Part shown: positions 34,236 to 46,679 of the stretch, in pieces | How positions within the stretch are numbered: position 1 is the first letter of the stretch | How the letters are laid out: each line of letters starts with the position of its first letter | Assembly (NCBI GenBank): GCA_030762175.1 | Contig: CM060831.1 | Location: 75,555,001-75,619,000 of the forward strand | Length of the DNA: 64,000 nucleotides | Reading direction: 5' to 3' | From: Metallyticus violacea | Taxonomy: Eukaryota; Arthropoda; Insecta; Mantodea; Metallyticidae | The notes under the pieces: generated by a model | Told to the model about the DNA's origin: nothing | Seen by the model: only the letters and a program-made list of their open reading frames with translations | The model's database searches: none | Position numbers and translations under genes: made by a program

Positions 34236-36180
34236 TAAAATCACACTTTTACTTTTTTAAATCATATACAAACCTGTTTCGGTCATAATGCATATTTTCA
34301 ACATTTTTAAATCAATGAAACCCAGCCCCTACTTAAGGTATTGTATTGCATATGTGTGTGAACTAGACGAATTGGAACATTATTTGAAGAAACATTTGAG
34401 CAAAAGTTTTCCTAAAATTGTAAGTAATTATATCTTTTAATGATTATTGTGGTAACAGTTTATATCCTGTTGCTTTATACACATTAAAAGTTTCCCTTTA
34501 ACTTTATATAGCATGAAGAGCTCATAAGTAATAATTAATTCTACACTTCTCCCTTTATTAAATCAACTGTTTTTATTAACACGAACAAAGTGTACTTTCG
34601 TTGAAATATGCTTTATTTGGGCAAAAATATTTTATGTTTACTTTAATAAAAACGATTGCATGTTGGTTTCAAACAATTTGCAGAGATAATAAATCAGTTA
34701 TTTAAACAAATTTGAGGGTATAGTCCACGTGTACCATAAATTAATCTGTTCGGAACAAATGTGAAGTCCGGCTAGTGAATGCTTTTCCGTCACCGGAGGC
34801 ATTGGACTCGGTTACGTTGGTACCAAACGATTCATAAAGCGGGAATATGTGCTCGTAAAACAGGTCTTAAAAACACGGGAAAACGTCATCAGCGGTCTAG
34901 ATCACCACTGTGAGAAAGCTATAACTCGTGAATTGCCACACAGCTCTATAGGGGCAAGGGCGGTTGCATTTGTGGTCTTCATCGACTATACGCGGAATGC
35001 TACAGAACAAAAACGATATTTCTTCCTTGTATTAAGAATAACTTGACGTTTATGTTCAATAGATTCAAAAAGGCTCATAAACCAGGATGAAAAATATTGA
35101 TAAGTTCTTAGTATTGTTACATCTGGAGCAGTTTTTCCATCCAGATGGCCTTTGCTACATGTGGTTTAGTAATTTTATATTGAATGGCCTTACTTTGTTT
35201 TCTCAATTTTTGTGTAAAATGTTGAAAAGAACTTACTTGGCATTTCTCTCTGTGACTGCAGAAGCCATTAGAACAAATTTCCGACAAAAAAAAATCGAAA
35301 TACAATACAAGTCATTAGCTATATGTGATTCTAGTTTTGTACATATATTAAATAAAGAAATACTAATTAAATATTTGTTCTGTAATATACTTAAGGCATT
35401 AAATATTCGTAAAATGAGTAAAATACAATAAAATAATGATAATTAAACAAAATGCGTTAACAATAGAATGCCCTCTAAAACGTCCGTTACAATCTTCTTG
35501 TGCATTTTTAATCATTTATGGACTTTTTTCTTATTGTTTTCTAGTCTGCTGTGGTATACAGGAAACGATTATGCTTCTAAATTGCAAGCCAGGTTTGCAT
35601 CGTTTGTATTTCGCTTCCGTAGTGAGTTTGTATATATTTAATGTCAGCTGAGTATCACGTATTTAAGCTCTCTTCTGACCGAGGCCAGTGAAAGTTTTAC
35701 TCACTAGACATTACAGTGACTTAGAAGGAACACTATGACTTCTGAGCTGCGAGCCAGGTTCGAATCCAATTTGAATCGAGCTTCTGGTTTCAGATATTTT
35801 TATATTCATTGTTTTTGCTCAGGATCACGTATGTTTAGTTCTTTATATCCCCTGGCTCCTGTGCTTATTCATTTAATTTGTTGGTAATTCTATGATGCAT
35901 TCATACATTTGTTCGTGCATTCTTTTTTTCATCCTTTATGGGTCATCTGCTAGATGATTTTAGAAAAAAAAAAATAAAAATACACAAAAAGTTATTTATT
36001 TTAAATATTAGTGTATGTTTTCTCGAAAATAAGAAATGTTTTATTATACGAATTGGGTTTGCTCTAAGCTATGTAGTAATAAATTATTTTGAATAAATAA
36101 ATCATAATTTACTGATTATATCTATACAAAACGCTGTTACATTGAAACATTTTCAAAGTTATTAATATGACACTTTTCCA
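34236..36180. other. AT-rich stretch with a diverged tandem pair
   Basis: Nothing is recognised except a tandem duplication of about 168 bp at 35545-35870 (listed separately). A 114-codon plus-strand ORF at 35087-35431 has no motif. Confidence 0.4.
35545..35870. repeat. Diverged tandem pair with tRNA-like boxes
   Basis: The unit at 35545-35700 recurs at 35710-35870, sharing 'tgc(a/g)agccaggtt', '(a/g)gtatcacgtat' or 'ggatcacgtatg', and the spacing between them. The second unit contains a B-box match, 'ggttcgaatcc'. It may be an old dimeric tRNA-derived SINE, but the A boxes are poor. Confidence 0.45.
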
Positions 36181-36190
36181 GAGTTTTTAA

Positions 36191-36400
36191 TTACACAAGA
36201 ACCACACATAAATATTTTACATGTCGAACAGCTATCTTTGGTTTTGTCTTTCTTACATAACCACATTTGACATGTCTTGTGTTTAGCGGTCTTAGATGTT
36301 CTTTTTCCCTATAATCAGCCATGAGTGGTGGTGACAGTAGTCGATGAAAGCTACGTAAAAATGTACAGCTACAGACACGGATACAAAAGATGTTAGACAT
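36191..36400 (-). pseudogene. Cys-containing ORF, possible piggyBac C-terminal fragment
   Basis: The 69-codon ORF reads RSFHRLLSPPLMADYREKEH and then HVKCGYVRKTKPKIAVRHVK followed by YLCVVL. The order of a basic stretch, a Cys cluster and LCVV resembles the cysteine-rich C-terminus of piggyBac-type transposases ('CxVC..KGKRKET.Y.C..C.VPLCV'), but several expected Cys are missing and nothing upstream matches. The assignment is weak. Confidence 0.25.
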
Positions 36401-38870
36401 GACTCGCGCACAAACATTTTGTTGTGCAGTGATGATTATTGTCGGTTACAACTACGCAATAAATCGCGTAAGAAATCGACCGCCTTCGGGAACCAAGTGT
36501 AAATTTACTATTATTTTAAAAAGTTATGCAAAAAGTATTGGTAAGCTAAACATAGTTAAATGGGATTAAAGGTCACAAAACCACAGAAAAATACTTATAA
36601 AAAAAGTGAAAATATGAGCGTTTGAAAATCAAAAGGAATCACTATCTCCTATTCGGCCTTCTAGTGTTAAAAGTGACTGTGTTAAATAGCTTAAACAGAA
36701 GATGTGTCAAATAATCCACAAAGACCCGGAGAGAATAGGACGTCTTCAGTATCATCTTATGAGATAACATGGATTAATTCTACGGGCACTTATACCATAA
36801 CACAATTATCGTAAAAGATACACCGTATTTATTAAATTTGAATATGTAAATTAAGGTGAAAAATGTCTGCCTGATTTAGGCCGAAACAAGGGAGCATAAT
36901 TAATGTCATAGGAAAAACATGAAAGTCATTTAAAAAAATATCCGTCATGTAAAGCTAAAAGCACCAGAAAGTAATACAAAGATTGGCATATTTTGAGAAA
37001 ACAGCATGTAGAAAAAATGAAAAACGCAAATTAAGATTACTTTAAAATTCACATATCAAGTTTCAAATCTGAAGGATTAGATTTTAATGCTGAATAAATA
37101 AATTTTACAACCCATTTTGAGCAAAAAGATGCAATTTCAATGTAATTCCTTTAAAAATTAAAAACTCCTGTTTTGAAATTAAAAGTTATTCGTAAAGTAA
37201 TAGCTGTAATAATTTAAATAACTGCCTAAATCTAAAACATTGACCGCCTCCTTGGTCGAGTGGTCAGTTTGTGTGATTACAATGTAAGACTTTCTCGGAG
37301 AGTTTTCCTTTGCCCCGAAAATAAAATATAATATATGTTGAAGGGCCGCAGTATTCTTGACTGTGAGAAGGTAGAGTAATCATTAGTCTTTTAATTGGAG
37401 GCTTGTATGAATGGTTGGACGAATCAATTTCTGTTTTATATGTTTTAAAAATAAAATGAGATTTTAATTCAAAATATATTATTTTTTGTGTTATTTATAT
37501 TTATTAATGCCAGCTTTAAGTGTTGTGGACATCGGGTTCATTTATCATCTCTTTAGACCTTAATTGTTATGTAGGATATAAAACATTAAGAAAACAAACT
37601 ATTCGTTCCATTTTAACTAGATAATACTTTCAAATGATTCCTCCAAGAATAACAAAACTATTTTAAATATGTAAATATAAAAAGGAAAGTTACTTTGTTT
37701 GTAACTAAAATAAAAACCAAATATTAAGAAAGGTAATGTAAGGAAATTATATTAAACTGTAACTTAAGCGCTAAAAATTACGCACTACAGATAGGAAAAA
37801 ATTAAAAATCATACAGAAAGTTCCTTACTTCTGGAGTGCTCTCCAAGGAAATAACTCTCCAAATGTGTGTGTAATTAAATATAAAAGATTAGATTCTGTT
37901 ATCTTAATAAATATAATTTCAGTGTATTATTTTATTTACTTTTTACATTTTTCTATCTATTTTGCATTTACATTTTATCTATTTATCTATCACTAAATAC
38001 ACTTACAAAATATAGTTTGCCAGCCATGCCACATATATTAATATCCCCCCCTTTAATACCACTAAATTCTCTTTACATAAAATGGCTAACCCGCAGACAG
38101 AATTGTGTGAAAAAATTAATATTTGTTGTCTTTTCTATTGTTTATAATACTTATTTAAAAGTACATTTTGAAAAATACCATCAGTATAAAAATTTACAAG
38201 TTTCGAAATGATGCTTTAAGCTCCACATTGTAGTTTTTTACAATGTGCAAAATCTGAATAAATAAAGAGCATAAATATTGAAAAACAAGATATGTAATAT
38301 TAATTCCTAGATTATAAGAATACTATAACAAATTTAGAGCAAGTTTAACTACCTCAACAATCGTGGCATTAATATTTAGTGTCTTAATATTAGAGAATAT
38401 GAAGTTGTAAACGCTCACAGCGAGTACAAGCGGATATTTGTAAAATGTTTCTGTTTTAATTGCACATCGGATTTAATTTTCACTTTTGGGAAGTAGATTT
38501 TCGCGATTCCTTTATTGAGATAAGCTAACGGGGATCATAACACTAGATGCACGGGTTAACAGCGCTGTGTTGTTTTGTTTGCTTGCTTGAAAATGTCGGC
38601 TTATCTAGTTCTTCTCCTGAAACACTTACCCGCAAGTGGAAGTTATTTGCTCTGAGTTACTCACTTGGTTCCCAAGCGACTTGCCACTGTATACTTAAAA
38701 TAATTAGCAAGGAATACGTAACTAAAGTTAGAACTGTTTGTTTGTTGTCAGGTTGACTCCGAAGGTACAAGTTCACCAACTTTTGAAGGGAATTCAGGGG
38801 TGTCCCTTATTACAATTTTATTAATAAGGAATTTTCATCTTTCAAATACGTTATTATTAAAGAACATATT
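36401..38870. other. AT-rich stretch with one tRNA-like remnant
   Basis: At 37248-37330 'ccttggtcgagtggtcagtt' looks like a Pol III A box of a decayed tRNA-derived SINE, without a recognisable B box. Otherwise no gene or repeat is supported. Confidence 0.35.
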
Positions 38871-39059
38871 TTAAATTGTATGCGCTTAAATATAAGGGCT
38901 CGTCAATAATGACTGAAAATGTTTTTTTTTTTACCTCATCACACAGTAGATATAAGATAGTGAAATAATTTTTCATGAGAAGACTAAATATCACGTGATT
39001 GGTGGAAAAAATTGGAAGTGCGTACGCGCATGGCTGCTGGTACAAAATGCCATCAAAGA

Positions 39060-39990
39060 GGAGTGTTTGCCAGTCTGCTGCGTGAAATTGAACTTACTGC
39101 TCTGAAAGTTTGCTGAAGTTCGGTATGAAGCTTACGCGATGTTACAACAAGCATATAACGACGGTGTTCTCCCAAAATCAACCGCATTTTGGTGGTTCAA
39201 ATAGCTTAAGAAGGGTCCTTTCAACAACAAAGCAGTGCAACTGCAGTGAACGATATTGTGATTAACACAGCTGCTGTCATCGTTAGGGAAGATCGACGAA
39301 TAACAGTGAACTGGCAGACATAGGTCAGAGTTCCCACGGTATGTGTTCAGCATTCTGCACAGTCGCTTACATGAGAAGCGTCTGTGTCAGGTGAGTGACA
39401 CTTGAACAGATGATCGTGCGAGTGGAAGTGTATCGGGAGCTAGTAGCGAAGCATAGCAAGCCATAACTGAATTTCATCATTATTGGCGATAAGACTGGGT
39501 TCACCATTACTATCCCAAAAGCAAACAAGTTCATTCTGAAAAGCATGTGGTTCTCCGGCACCAAAAAAGGACAAGGTTGTTCTGTTGATAGGAGAAGTTG
39601 TGGTGATTTCGTTCTTCCACTGTCTCCTGGAATGGTTTGTCGATAAGAAGTACTCCGGTAATAAACGGTTAATGAAAATATTACAACATGTGTTGAACAC
39701 CCTGACGAAATCGCCTTGAGCTACATCCTTCCGGTTGGCTCATTCACCATGAGAGTGCTGCACGCTCTCAAGTTTACAACACTGTTGTTCAACATTTTTC
39801 CAGATGAAAACATCGAATATGTGCCCCTTTATTCATACAGCCCGGACATCGTGTAACTTTTTTCTGTTTCTCATCCCAAAAACGAGCTGCGGGGCCAGCA
39901 TTTTGGTTCATCAGCAGCTGTGGTGAAGTAGGAGGAATCGGTTCTGAAGGCAATGTCGAAAAACTGTTTCCAGCACATCTTTCAGGACTA
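39060..39990 (+). pseudogene. mariner transposase fossil
   Basis: On the plus strand, decayed but ordered blocks can be read across three frames: AYAMLQQAYNDGVLPKST (near 39130), VREDRRITV (near 39290), VHHYYPKSKQ (near 39500), IGEVVVISFFHC, RLAHS/IHHESAARS (near 39740) and a C-terminal CAPLFIQPGHRVTFF (near 39830), corresponding to 'PHPPYSPDLAPCDFF'. No catalytic Asp block is intact. The many stops and shifts make it one of the oldest mariner copies in the window. Ends were not defined. Confidence 0.65.
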
Positions 39991-40119
39991 ACAGACACGA
40001 TGAGCCAAGTGCATTCAACTCAATTGGGGCTACTTCTAAAAATACTATCCCAACCTTTACCCTTCCTAGTATACTTCGTCAGTAAAAATATCTTTTCCAG
40101 TCTTTATAGACTTACTACC

Positions 40120-40143
<24 letters not shown>
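40120..40143. repeat. Poly(T) tract, 24 nt
   Basis: This T24 run is followed by aaaaaac and AT-rich sequence. It may be a retroposon tail on the minus strand, but no body was identified. Confidence 0.7.
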
Positions 40144-40151
<8 letters not shown>

Positions 40152-40434
40152 GAACATAAAATAAATAGCTTTCAGTTCATAAAATTACATTGTTTTAGCT
40201 TCTTTTCATCTTCATTTTTGGGCCCATGTTTTCTTTATCAGTAATGTTTTACTTGTAATATCTTTTCACATGAATTCTTTTATTTTTGTGGTACAAAACA
40301 TTCAAGCCCATATTCCTGCAATTTTTTTTTTATCTTTGTAAAAAACGTGCCCGATGAAAAATTTAAATGCAGTTACAATCTAACCTTGGCTACAGTCCAA
40401 ATATTTCATAAATGATAATATTTCTCAAAATATA

Positions 40435-41290
40435 CGAGGGCTGCTCAATGAAGCACGAGCATATTTTTTTGACAACACACCTTTATTTTTCACAATTCTG
40501 ATGATCTTTCTCAAAGTAATCTCCGTTGACTGAAATGCACCTGTCCCAACATTTTTTCTGCAAGTTTTCAAAGACATGCTGGAAACCATTTATTGACAAA
40601 TTATCCAGAATCGCTTGCGCAGCCTTCACCGCTGCCTTCCAGGAAGGTGTTTCTACAATTTTAGGAAAAGGAAACAGACACCTGGAGCTAAATCTGGACT
40701 GTAGGGAGGGTGTAGACACATTTAACATTACTTTTTGTGAAATATTCAGCAACAAAATTTCCGAACATCATTGTGACGCAACATCCAGCCGAATATGACC
40801 TAAGAGAGTTTTCAGAATATCCCTGTAATATTGTTCAATTAGTTACGTGTACAGATACGACACACTGGAAAGCCACTTCTTGAATGGTGAAAAATTAGAT
40901 TACCATCACTTTCCAGCTAAAAGAACAATTCTTTTTTATTTATTTATTTTTCAAGTTGATGGAGATTTCCCACAGAGGTTTTCTGTTTGCTCTTTTCATC
41001 AGCAGGAAACAAAATCCGCGTTTTCCTGTAACGCATCTTCAACTGTAATCAAACCGCAGTTGGGAGAGCAGTTGTCTTGGAACTCACCGTGCACAGACAT
41101 GCCTCATGTGCAAATTTTCAGTTACCAAAGTGTGGGCATAGTACCCAGCAAAATGTTCAGAATTAGACAATCCACCCTCATAATGATGTTAATGTTTTCT
41201 TCTGTTAGAGCGCAAACTGGATGACCGGGTTCACCTTCCTTTGATATTATTGCCTCTCTTATTTAAACATTTTAAACCATTTTTGTGCTG
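40435..41290 (-). pseudogene. mariner-like remnant (second family)
   Basis: The left end 'cgagggctgctcaatgaagc' follows a TA and resembles a family of mariner ends beginning 'cgaggg'. The minus-strand frame 40755-40483 ends with NGFQHVFENLQKKCWDRC and NGDYFEKD, the usual C-terminus of mariner transposases ('KC....GDYFE'). Upstream, near 41250, HPVCALTEENINII resembles the start of the second helix-turn-helix. The core between them is not readable. The right end was not found. Confidence 0.6.
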
Positions 41291-41919
41291 TGCTATAGAG
41301 AGTAACAATAGACCTCCTGTGACGTTGCATAGGCGTCAGCTGAAGACGTAAGTAGAGTTCTGTTAGTTGCGTGTCACCTCCATTTTGCTGTAGAACGAAC
41401 TGAACATCTTACAGCCTAAAATCGGAAGTGATAACAATGAAACAGTGTACAGTAAATATTAAGCTAAAAAATTGCAAAAGAAAATGTATTTCATTCTTTA
41501 GTGGATAGTCTTTAGAGCATACAAAAAAAAATTAATCTCCTTATCCTAATTGCATACATTCATAGTTCCTAGTTTATTTCCACACTGCGAATAATATTTT
41601 TGTATTAAAAAAGCATTTGTAATGTAATGTTATCATTTTACAGTAGTAATGTAATAAGTATTTTACCCACGATTAAATGCCTGTTGATTTATGTCTCATG
41701 TTTTGCAGCATTCTGTTTTCTACTAAGTTTTACTACAGGTTTATAGATTTAGCGCACCAAACTTGATAACAGTTGAATTTTACTTACTCACACACACACA
41801 GAGAACGCCAATAATGCATACACACTTCAAGAAAAGAAAAAACTGTGTTAATACAACAAAACTGAATTCACACAAACAGAACATGATGAGCACTAATAAT
41901 TTAGACTTTTACAGTTACA
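41291..41919. other. AT-rich intergenic stretch
   Basis: The stretch holds only a short (CA)n run near 41790-41801. No gene is supported. Confidence 0.45.
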
Positions 41920-42110
41920 ACAATTGCTGAAAGTGCCCATCATAGGTGTCGATACATTCTGAGTACGTTGAACTACTGATTGAGCAACGTTTGGGAAAGT
42001 GTCCTCAGCGATTTCAGCCTATGCCGTTTCAATTTATTCCCGAAGTGCTGCCCGTTTCTACTGTATAGGTAGAAGTCCAACTGAGTTAAATGCGGAGAAC
42101 ACGGTACACA
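41920..42110 (-). pseudogene. DUF4817-type transposase C-terminal fragment
   Basis: The minus strand, with one or two shifts, reads LREIN then ETAxAEIAEDTFPNVAQS-like sequence, and ends VQRTQNV followed by DGHFQQL. Related transposases end with 'L..RI..A...I..DT...V..S...R...CI...GGHFE.LL'. The fragment lies directly beside the dispersed repeat at 42218-42460, which may be a non-coding part of the same element. Confidence 0.45.
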
Positions 42111-42188
42111 TGTCTCCATTACCTTTGAACTTCAACAACATTCTCGGTTTTCCAACACCGCTTCAAACTTGCTTTCCGCTGTTCAAAC

Positions 42189-42460
42189 GATAATCTTGGC
42201 TCCATTTTGTTGTAGCAATGCTAGCATAACGTAATGTGAGCCACATCTATCTACATAACATTATGACGTAATCTTGGCTTCATTTGTTCATTGTTGATTT
42301 ACCTGTCACGTAGCAACACTATCATAATGTATGTGAGTCACATCTGTTTACAGAACATCATACTACACATTACTGTTGTTTTTCGGTCCAACTTTGAAAT
42401 AAATTAAATAGATATCAACTGTGAAAGTGTGTATACATTTTTGGCACATTCTCGGTTTAT
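42189..42460. repeat. Dispersed repeat copy 2 with two subunits
   Basis: This is homologous to 1-230. Two subunits at about 42189-42268 and 42272-42363 share 'taatcttggct(t/c)cattt' and 'gtgag(t/c)cacatct'. In both copies the second subunit is the better conserved one, with 'gaacatcatactacacatta' identical. Confidence 0.8.
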
Positions 42461-42737
42461 ATCCACGGAATTCTTCTAATTGAAGGTAACTTGATGTTTT
42501 ATAACGTTTTATTCCTCTTATGGGACGCAATTCCTGCATAGTGTTAATAATTTTATGCTTGATATTGTACGTTTTGTTTGGGATTCCGAAAGTAACCGCG
42601 ATTTCTTACTCTTTTTATCACACCATTTTCCACTTTGTGAATCAATCATAACTTTTCACTTACAATTAAAGCTTACCCTGTTTGTGTTTTTTTTTTTTTA
42701 TTATTTAATTACGCGGATTGACAACTCTTGTATTTTA

Positions 42738-42963
42738 ACGTCCCATTCAATTCAGAGGCCGAATTTGCTCAGAGGCCTGTTATTTCAGACTTAAGTAGGT
42801 TTTATACCTAACGTAAATCTACGATACGGAACAACGGCTTTACTTCCCTTTCCGAACGAAGCCAACTTAGGACATTTACTCCCTAAAAGTTCATCAGCGT
42901 TTGAACCCGAAACTTTGTAATTGTGAGGCAAGTATGGTTATCACTAGACCACCAGGACTGACT
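42738..42963 (-). mobile_element. SINE-B copy, diverged
   Basis: The order of blocks is that of SINE-B on the minus strand: tRNA-like 'ggtcctggtggtctagtgat' at the right and 'cctctgagcaaattcggcct' at the left. The tail and some central sequence are missing, and the B box is decayed ('gggttcaaacg'). This is an old copy. Confidence 0.8.
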
Positions 42964-44870
42964 TCAAGTATTTGATACTCACTTCTTATTCTTGTTCTAC
43001 ATGGCGTTCACTTGACTATAGCTTAAGCCACACTGAATTAATCCAAAAATTTCGTTATCATTATTATACCAAAATCTTGAATAACTCCACTTAAATAATT
43101 CTGTATATATTTTAACTTAAAGCACTTGTGAAACAGTAATACAGCTTACTTTGAAACTATGAAGAAAAGGAAGTGAAATTTGTCGACAACCACTTTGCAT
43201 TTCAGAATTTTAACCTTTCATATCAAAATATAGTTTTAATATAAGTTCAAAAGAATAGGATTTTAATACAGGTTATTAAATGTCATTTTTCATCCTATCA
43301 CAATGCTGCTCATTCCATTGCACTTTCGATATGACGACCTGTTGATTGATAGAGGTAACTTTCATATTAATGGCATAATTTTCGGAAAATGATTTAAAAG
43401 TAAGATAATCCTATTTCATCCAGTTCATTTAGTTGTGCTTCTATACAATTTCATTTCCACCTTACACTCTTAGAATATTTTTATACTTTTGAAAGGAGAA
43501 AAATGTAAATATAAAATTTATTGAGTAAATAATGGACAACATATTACACATAACATAACGGATTCGAGATATGAAAATGTTTAGTTATAGAAGTTCGAAT
43601 CTAATATTATGACAACAGTGAAAAAATTAAAGATATTATTTTAGGTCGTCCTGTTTCTTATATTTTGAATGAAACCACATTTATTTCCATAAATTTTCTA
43701 ATATAAATTATATTTTAGAAGGAAGACCATCCAAACAAATACATGACCTGAGCAAACTCAGTTGTACAACAATCGTGCAGAATTTTAATGACTGTTAATG
43801 TATACTCTGGCCCTTAGAAATACATACTATAAAATACGGCAAGGAATAACTAAAAACCGGACGTTACAACCACCAAACCTGCATTGTTCATGCTTGCACA
43901 AGTTTTGCAAGACTATCCTGTATGAACATGCAGCAAACACCTTCATATCTGAATTTAAGAAGACATCGATAATGGTTTGTGTTATTAGAGAGAACACAGG
44001 TCTAGCAAGAAGATTTTCTGTTTGCAGCATAAGCAAAACTGAGACTGAACCATGTGTAAGCTGCAAGTACAAGCTCGAGGTCATCACACCGCTGGAAGAC
44101 GAGAATAATCCAAAGATACACAGGAACGTATGAGAGTGGACCAACCAAGAGTTAACGTATATTTTAAGCCAGAGTGAGAAACGCACTAGTGACGAATGCC
44201 AATATTTTTCCATACTCATTTTGTTCTCTAATGGGTAGTTAATGTGCATTCGCGCTTGTCTTGAAGAACAAGGGAATTACGTTGTATTCATTGCTGCTGA
44301 TTATGTCATAAGTCACACGGAAGTAAACAAAATTCCACAAGTCTCGTGGAATGATTATTTCTATCGGGAATAAAATCCAGTTTTTTTTTTTTCGTTATAA
44401 CATGAATAAGTATTCTGTATATAAACATAAGAAGTATATTTTTAAGCGTTTCTCTACCAAATCGTTGTATTCAACAACTACAAAGCATAAAAATGTTATA
44501 TTATTGTGGTTCTATATGTATGGAATAGTCAAACACGTACTAATCTATAGCGTAAATAACGAAAAAATAATGTCACAGCAGACTCGTCACGTTTTCCATA
44601 TTCCTTATAAATAAATAAATATTTATTAAATAATTCACTGAGTTGGTACGCTCAGATGTAAGTAACTAAATTAAAATGTTTATTTGCACTGAATTCCCAT
44701 TAAATATAATTAACTTTCAGAAGATAAATACTGAAAAAGGAAGCACAGTTTATCAATAAACCACAAACAAGTTTGCATTTTTTACTTTTATGTTTTATTT
44801 GTTGCCTTTTAACTGCATTGATCTTCTCGCGACGTCTGTAAATTGGACGTGAATTACTATAAGTGCTAGT
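42964..44870. other. AT-rich stretch with a two-strand open region
   Basis: At 43798-44249 both strands are open for more than 110 codons. The plus frame contains FSVCSISKTETEPCVSCKY and the minus frame is hydrophobic. A weak resemblance of the plus frame to 40976-41060 (RFSVCS) suggests an old repeat, but no family is recognised. No other feature is supported. Confidence 0.35.
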
Positions 44871-44879
44871 CTATAGTCG

Positions 44880-45178
44880 ATTCTGGTGGTGAAGTGATAA
44901 CCATAATTGCCTTCTAAACCCAAGATCGCGGGTGCAACCCCGGTCAGGATCGATGAATTTTATCGGGCGTAAAAATCCTAAGTATCGCTTCCTTCGGAAG
45001 GGAAGTAAAGCCGTGGGTCCCGTGTCGTACATTTACGGCACGAAAAAGAACCTCAAGGCTGAAAGAAGAGGCCTCTGAGCAAAATTTGTCGGCCTTTTCA
45101 CGCCCTGAATAGAATGATACGCTGATGACTTGTGATGTTAAAGAGCGTCCGTAAATAAACCAAATCAATCAATCAATG
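44880..45178 (+). mobile_element. SINE-B copy
   Basis: The head 'ctggtggtgaagtgataacc' and B box 'cgggtgcaacccc' are followed by the SINE-B body and the tail 'aataaaccaaatcaatcaat'. The body agrees with the copies at 48.6 and 58.2 kb over its length. Some A-box and B-box positions have changed, so this is an older insertion. Confidence 0.9.
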
Positions 45179-45239
45179 TAAATCTGTAGTAATAAATTAT
45201 CAAGCCTTAAAACACTCTGACTTATATCTTATTAGGGTA

Positions 45240-45357
45240 AGAAAAAAAGCCCCGGAAAACTTTATTCACATAAATTCACTTAGCTGGGTTTCGAACCCAG
45301 GACATACGGATTAGTGCTCCCATTCGTTACCACAGTATCACAGAGGCGGTTACAAAC
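45240..45357 (-). mobile_element. tRNA-like SINE head (family E)
   Basis: On the minus strand, 'gatactgtggtaacgaatgg' provides an A-box-like part and 'gggttcgaaaccc' a perfect 13-bp symmetrical B-box region, about 40 bp apart. The adjoining sequence to 45240 contains 'gaataaagttttccgg'. It is inserted head-to-tail with the element at 45370-45696. Confidence 0.6.
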
Positions 45358-45369
45358 AGCTGTATTAGG

Positions 45370-45696
45370 TAATAGTTAACATAAACATTCTTTTTGTGTG
45401 TGTCCCTAACTTGTAGGCATTCTCCTTCTAGTTCGGCGGTATTGTAGCGAACTTCTGATGCCGGAAGGCCCATAGGACACCGCTACGGTGTCCCAAACCT
45501 GTGGATGTTCATTAAAGAAGTAATAACGGCGCAAAGGAGCTCGCAGTATTTGGAATTTTAAAAGTATCTATAAAATTATCCCAGAGTTAGGGAAAACTCT
45601 GGAAAAAATACTTTTCCCAGAGAGCTTGGCGTGACCGGGAATCGAACCTAAGCCTCCAGATTAGTAATCGCAAATCCTACCACTAGGCCTCTGTCA
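45370..45696 (-). mobile_element. tRNA-derived SINE (family D)
   Basis: The minus strand starts with 'gcctagtggtaggatttgcg' (A box) and 'aggttcgattcccggtcacg' (B box), then a body of about 250 bp with a GC-richer stretch, 'ccttccggcatcagaagttc'. No other copy is found in the window. The head resembles a tRNA more closely than most here, and the family differs from A, B and C. Confidence 0.65.
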
Positions 45697-46679
45697 ATAG
45701 AAACATTAGCTACTTAATCAAAATTGCCTGTAGATCACTTGATTTTTCCTCCTCATCTTTCAGTATTGCTAACAGCAATGCCACCTTAAGCTTCGAAGCA
45801 ACACATTTATTGCGTACAGGATTATTATAATGGAATCAGAAGTCTGAGACAACTACTAATTCCACTTACATATTCAAAACTTTGAAATACAAAAGCACCA
45901 TACATGAGGCTTATTTGTTTCCTTTAAAATAACTTTAATGTAATACTTATAAACATAAATAAATTTCATGTATAATGTATTTTAATTTAAAAACATTAAT
46001 TTTTAAGCATTTTAAGATTTACAAGAATTCAAAAATTTTGCTGCTTTAATAGTGAAACGTACATTTACTGTTAATCAACAACAACGAAATACCTTCTCTC
46101 TGTATAGAGACATCTTGAGAAAATTATGAGAGAGGGAACTCAGCGCACCGATCATAAATTGCCGAAAGTATGGGGTATTGAATTAATTGCAGTTTTACAC
46201 CCAGAAATTAATAGTGTAGCGGAGTGGCTTTAAGCCTTGTATTATAATAACTTCACACCTCGATTGAAAGAAACTGGTTGTTGATAATCCATCAATAGTG
46301 TAACTTAATAATTTAGCATTATCAATATATGCATACTTTACGGACTAACTACATGATTGCATGTCTTTGCATTTGTGTAGCAATAAGAACTCAAATATTT
46401 AACAACAGAATTGTGATTCTACTTTCCTTGGAGCAGTGTTTCCCAAACTGTGGGGTCTAAGATAATAATCAGTAACTGCGAACTATTACTAGATTTAGTT
46501 TTGATGTTCACCATTGACGGCAATTTCGCAGAGATATAAGATATTTAGTGCAACAGACAGCAGATCTGGAATGTCCTTCTGACTAGCCAGAATTAATCCA
46601 CCTATTCTTTTTGAAAAGTCATATTTAAAAAATTTGATCTGAAGATAGCTCAATTAATTCCTCTTGTAGCTTTGTGCCT
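45697..46679. other. AT-rich intergenic stretch
   Basis: No supported feature. Confidence 0.45.

Noticed and set aside
43798..44249. Opposed long ORFs as a possible gene
   Set aside because: Both strands are equally open, the minus frame is merely hydrophobic from AT bias, and no motif or paralogue is clear.
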